From: Pseudomonadota bacterium
Lineage (GTDB): Bacteria > Pseudomonadota > Alphaproteobacteria > Rhodobacterales > Rhodobacteraceae
Direction of reading: 5' to 3'
DNA: 6,887 nucleotides
Assembly: GCA_022573605.1 (NCBI GenBank)
Contig: JACZTQ010000175.1
Coordinates: 1 to 6,887, forward strand
Shown: positions 5,110-6,887 of the stretch, piece by piece
Position numbering within the stretch: position 1 is the stretch's first letter
Layout: each line of letters opens with the position of its first letter
The notes under the pieces: model-generated
Database searches by the model: none
Seen by the model: the letters and a program-made list of their open reading frames with translations, nothing else
Told to the model about the DNA's origin: nothing
Translations under genes and position numbers: made by a program

Positions 5110-6705
5110 TCAGCGTTCCTCGATGCGCCCATCCAGATAGGGCTCATACGCTCCGCCGGCGGCCAGGTATTCGGCCACCACGTCGTCCAGCGACGGGCCG
5201 AAATCGTAGGGGTCGATGGCGCTCTCGGCGAACACCACATAGCCGTCGCCGCCGCCCCGGACGTAGTTGTTGGCGACCACGCCGTAGAGCTTGTCCGGGT
5301 CGATCGGCGCCCAGCCGCCGCCCGCCTGCACCATCACCTCGAGGATCCGGCCCTGGTTCGGCGCCACGCTCCGGGTCCAGGCGTATCTCACACCCGCGAC
5401 CTGGGCGAAGCGGCCCTTGACCTCCTCGACCTGGCTGACCCCGTTCTCCAGCGCCGCGATCACGTCCGAACCCGTCAGCTTGAAGGTCGACAGCGTGTTC
5501 TGGAACGGCAGCACGGTCAGCACCTCGCCCATGGTCACCGGCCCGCTGTCGATCGAGGCGCGCAGGCCGCCGCCATTGGCGAAGGCGATGGTGATGCCCT
5601 GGTCCTTGACCCGCGCCAGCATGGCGTCGGCGACCAGGTTGCCCATCTCGCATTCGCGCACCCGGCAGCTCTCGCGGTTGCCGTCGATCACCGCCGCGGC
5701 CTCGGCGACGACGCGGTGGCGGATCTCCTCGAGCGGCCCGGCCAATTCGGCGATGCGGCCCTTCAGCGCCGCGTCCTCGGCCACCTGCCCGTCCATCACG
5801 ATGGGCTCGCCGGTGGCGGCGGTGACGATGCCGGCATCATCCCAGGTCACGTTCAACTCGCCCAGGAACTTGCCGTAGGCATAGGCCTGCACGATGGCGA
5901 CCCGGTTGCCGTCGGGCGCCTCGACCCAGGTCGGATAGGGCCCCGCCGCCTTCTCCGAGACGTTCGAGAGATAGGTGTGGGAATGCCCGCCGACGATCAC
6001 GTCGACGCCGGAAACCGACGCCGCCACCCTGAGATCAACCGCATAGCCGGAATGGCTCAGCACGACGATCTTGTCGATCCCGGCCTCGGTGAGCCGCGCC
6101 ACCTCGCGCTTCAGCGCCTCGGCCGGGTCGGAGAAGGTGACGTTGGGGCCGGGGCTGGCCAGCTCGTCGGTGTCCTCGGGGGTGAGCCCGATCAGGCCGA
6201 TGCGTTCGCCGCCGACCTCGATCACGGTGGCGGGCAACAGCACGCCGGCCAGCGACGGCTCGCCCGAGATATCGGCATTGGCGAGCAGGATCGGGAAGCC
6301 GATCGCGTCCATGAAACCGCGCAGCACCTCCGGCCCGTCGTCGAATTCGTGGTTGCCCACGGTCATCGCGTCGTAGCCCAGCGCGTTCATCATCTCGGCC
6401 GCCGCCTTGCCCTTGTAATAGGAGTAGAACAGCGAGCCCTGGAACTGGTCGCCGCCATCGACCAGCAGTGCGTTCTTGGCCGCCGCGCGGCGCGCGCGGA
6501 TCGCGGTGATCAGCCGGGCCGAGCCGCCGAAGCACTTGTCGGCGGCGGCGTCCTTGGCCGCGCAGGCGCTGTCATACTTGTTGATCGGCTCGATCCGGCT
6601 GTGAAAATCGTTGGTGTGCAGGATGGTGAGGGTGAAGTCGGCCGCCGCCGGGGTGGCGAGAGCGGCAATCGCCAGGACGGCGACGAGAAACCGGTTCGGT
6701 CCCAT
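5110..6705 (-). CDS. Exported UshA-type 5'-nucleotidase / metallophosphoesterase
   Basis: A 531-residue protein. Residues 1-22 form a signal peptide with a hydrophobic core and a TPAAA cleavage site, so the enzyme acts in the periplasm. The N-terminal calcineurin-like domain has every metal-site motif: D33-x-H35 in LHTNDFH, GGDQ (84-87), GNHE (117-120), SHSG (217-220) and GGHSH (239-243). The C-terminal 5'-nucleotidase domain (about 330-510) contains ANGGGLR (376-382), LPFQNTL (399-405) and GGGDGYVVF (484-492), positions that bind the nucleoside in UshA. Cys pairs C48/C58 and C347/C352 could form disulfides after export. It likely dephosphorylates extracellular nucleotides or related phosphoesters to recover phosphate and nucleosides; the exact substrate is not determined. 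GGGAGGAA lies six bases upstream of the ATG. It is transcribed towards the mutase operon and has no evident functional link to it. Confidence 0.93.
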   Translation of the reverse strand: MGPNRFLVAVLAIAALATPAAADFTLTILHTNDFHSRIEPINKYDSACAAKDAAADKCFGGSARLITAIRARRAAAKNALLVDGGDQFQGSLFYSYYKGKAAAEMMNALGYDAMTVGNHEFDDGPEVLRGFMDAIGFPILLANADISGEPSLAGVLLPATVIEVGGERIGLIGLTPEDTDELASPGPNVTFSDPAEALKREVARLTEAGIDKIVVLSHSGYAVDLRVAASVSGVDVIVGGHSHTYLSNVSEKAAGPYPTWVEAPDGNRVAIVQAYAYGKFLGELNVTWDDAGIVTAATGEPIVMDGQVAEDAALKGRIAELAGPLEEIRHRVVAEAAAVIDGNRESCRVRECEMGNLVADAMLARVKDQGITIAFANGGGLRASIDSGPVTMGEVLTVLPFQNTLSTFKLTGSDVIAALENGVSQVEEVKGRFAQVAGVRYAWTRSVAPNQGRILEVMVQAGGGWAPIDPDKLYGVVANNYVRGGGDGYVVFAESAIDPYDFGPSLDDVVAEYLAAGGAYEPYLDGRIEER

Positions 6706-6827
6706 GGTGTATTCCTCCCGTGAACAGGTTGCGCGGCGGTGGCCCCGCCGCGGCGTCTTTGCCGGGAGTATTTCACATTATTCCGATTCGCGCGCGGGGC
6801 GATCCGGGCCGGGCGCCACCGCGCCGC
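6706..6827 (-). promoter_or_regulatory. Upstream leader of the nucleotidase gene
   Basis: It contains the strong ribosome-binding site GGGAGGAA (6719-6712) and a perfect hairpin CGCGGCGG/CCGCCGCG at 6732-6752 with a five-base loop. A small A/T-rich patch around 6768-6785 (TAATGT and AATACT on the minus strand) may hold the -10 region, but no good -35 box pairs with it. No Pho-box-like direct repeat was recognised. Confidence 0.4.
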
Positions 6828-6883
6828 GTAGGGTGTGCATTCTGCGCACCCTGCAAGAGCGGTGCGCAGAATGCGCACCCTAC
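6828..6883. repeat. Convergent pair of REP-like units e and f
   Basis: Unit e on the plus strand: GTAG (6828-6831), stem GGTGTGCA/TGCGCACC (6832-6850) with loop TTC and one G-T pair. Unit f on the minus strand: stem GGTGCGCA/TGCGCACC (6861-6879) with loop GAA, then CTAC (6880-6883). The two 23-base units are inverted copies differing at one base, 10 bases apart. They lie upstream of the nucleotidase and reach almost to the window edge. Confidence 0.82.
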
Positions 6884-6887
6884 CCGC

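Noticed and set aside
5059..6723. 554-codon open frame on the plus strand opposite the nucleotidase
   Set aside because: Full antisense shadow of a gene with all family motifs; the translation is repetitive His/Asp/Gly/Arg-rich and not protein-like.

Overview
The window is very G+C-rich, and its codons strongly favour G or C in third position. It looks like the chromosome of a high-GC proteobacterium, most likely an alphaproteobacterium. That assignment rests on overall composition, gene style and repeat content, not on a marker gene. No rRNA, tRNA, CRISPR array, transposase or phage gene is visible.

Layout. (1) Positions 1-1219, minus strand: a DEAD-box RNA helicase of the RhlE type that starts at TTG and runs off the left edge. 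(2) Positions 1220-1581: a divergent intergenic region with a long inverted repeat, GC-rich hairpins, and a TTGACA promoter overlapped by a 16-bp palindrome. (3) Positions 1582-4492, plus strand: a compact three-gene operon made of a TetR-family regulator, a stand-alone cobalamin-binding subunit and the catalytic large subunit of an adenosylcobalamin-dependent acyl-CoA mutase. Both junctions are 4-bp ATGA overlaps. (4) Positions 4493-5109: a non-coding stretch between convergent genes, rich in palindromes. (5) Positions 5110-6705, minus strand: an exported UshA-type 5'-nucleotidase/metallophosphoesterase. (6) Positions 6706-6887: its leader and a REP pair at the right edge.

The operon is the most interesting part. 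The two mutase subunits together should form a B12 carbon-skeleton isomerase acting on an acyl-CoA. The cobalamin-binding motif and the CoA-contact residues are intact. However, positions that define the known enzymes are changed: the MCM Tyr89 position is Leu, Arg207 is Asn, Tyr243 is Gln, and the FDLPT loop is replaced. It is therefore unlikely to be a methylmalonyl-CoA mutase, and its substrate cannot be named. The TetR protein is the first gene and probably represses its own operon from the palindrome between the -35 and -10 elements. The promoter position suggests a leaderless transcript.

The 3' part of the cobalamin-subunit gene contains a 104-bp near-perfect palindrome (39-bp arms) flanked by two smaller palindromes. 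It is translated in frame as a Pro/Gly-rich tail of about 70 residues that the family does not need. It resembles a palindromic element inserted into a coding sequence. Six separate short palindromes elsewhere each carry a GTAG tetranucleotide next to a GGYG stem. This is the hallmark of REP sequences mobilised by RAYT (TnpA_REP) enzymes; no RAYT gene is in the window.
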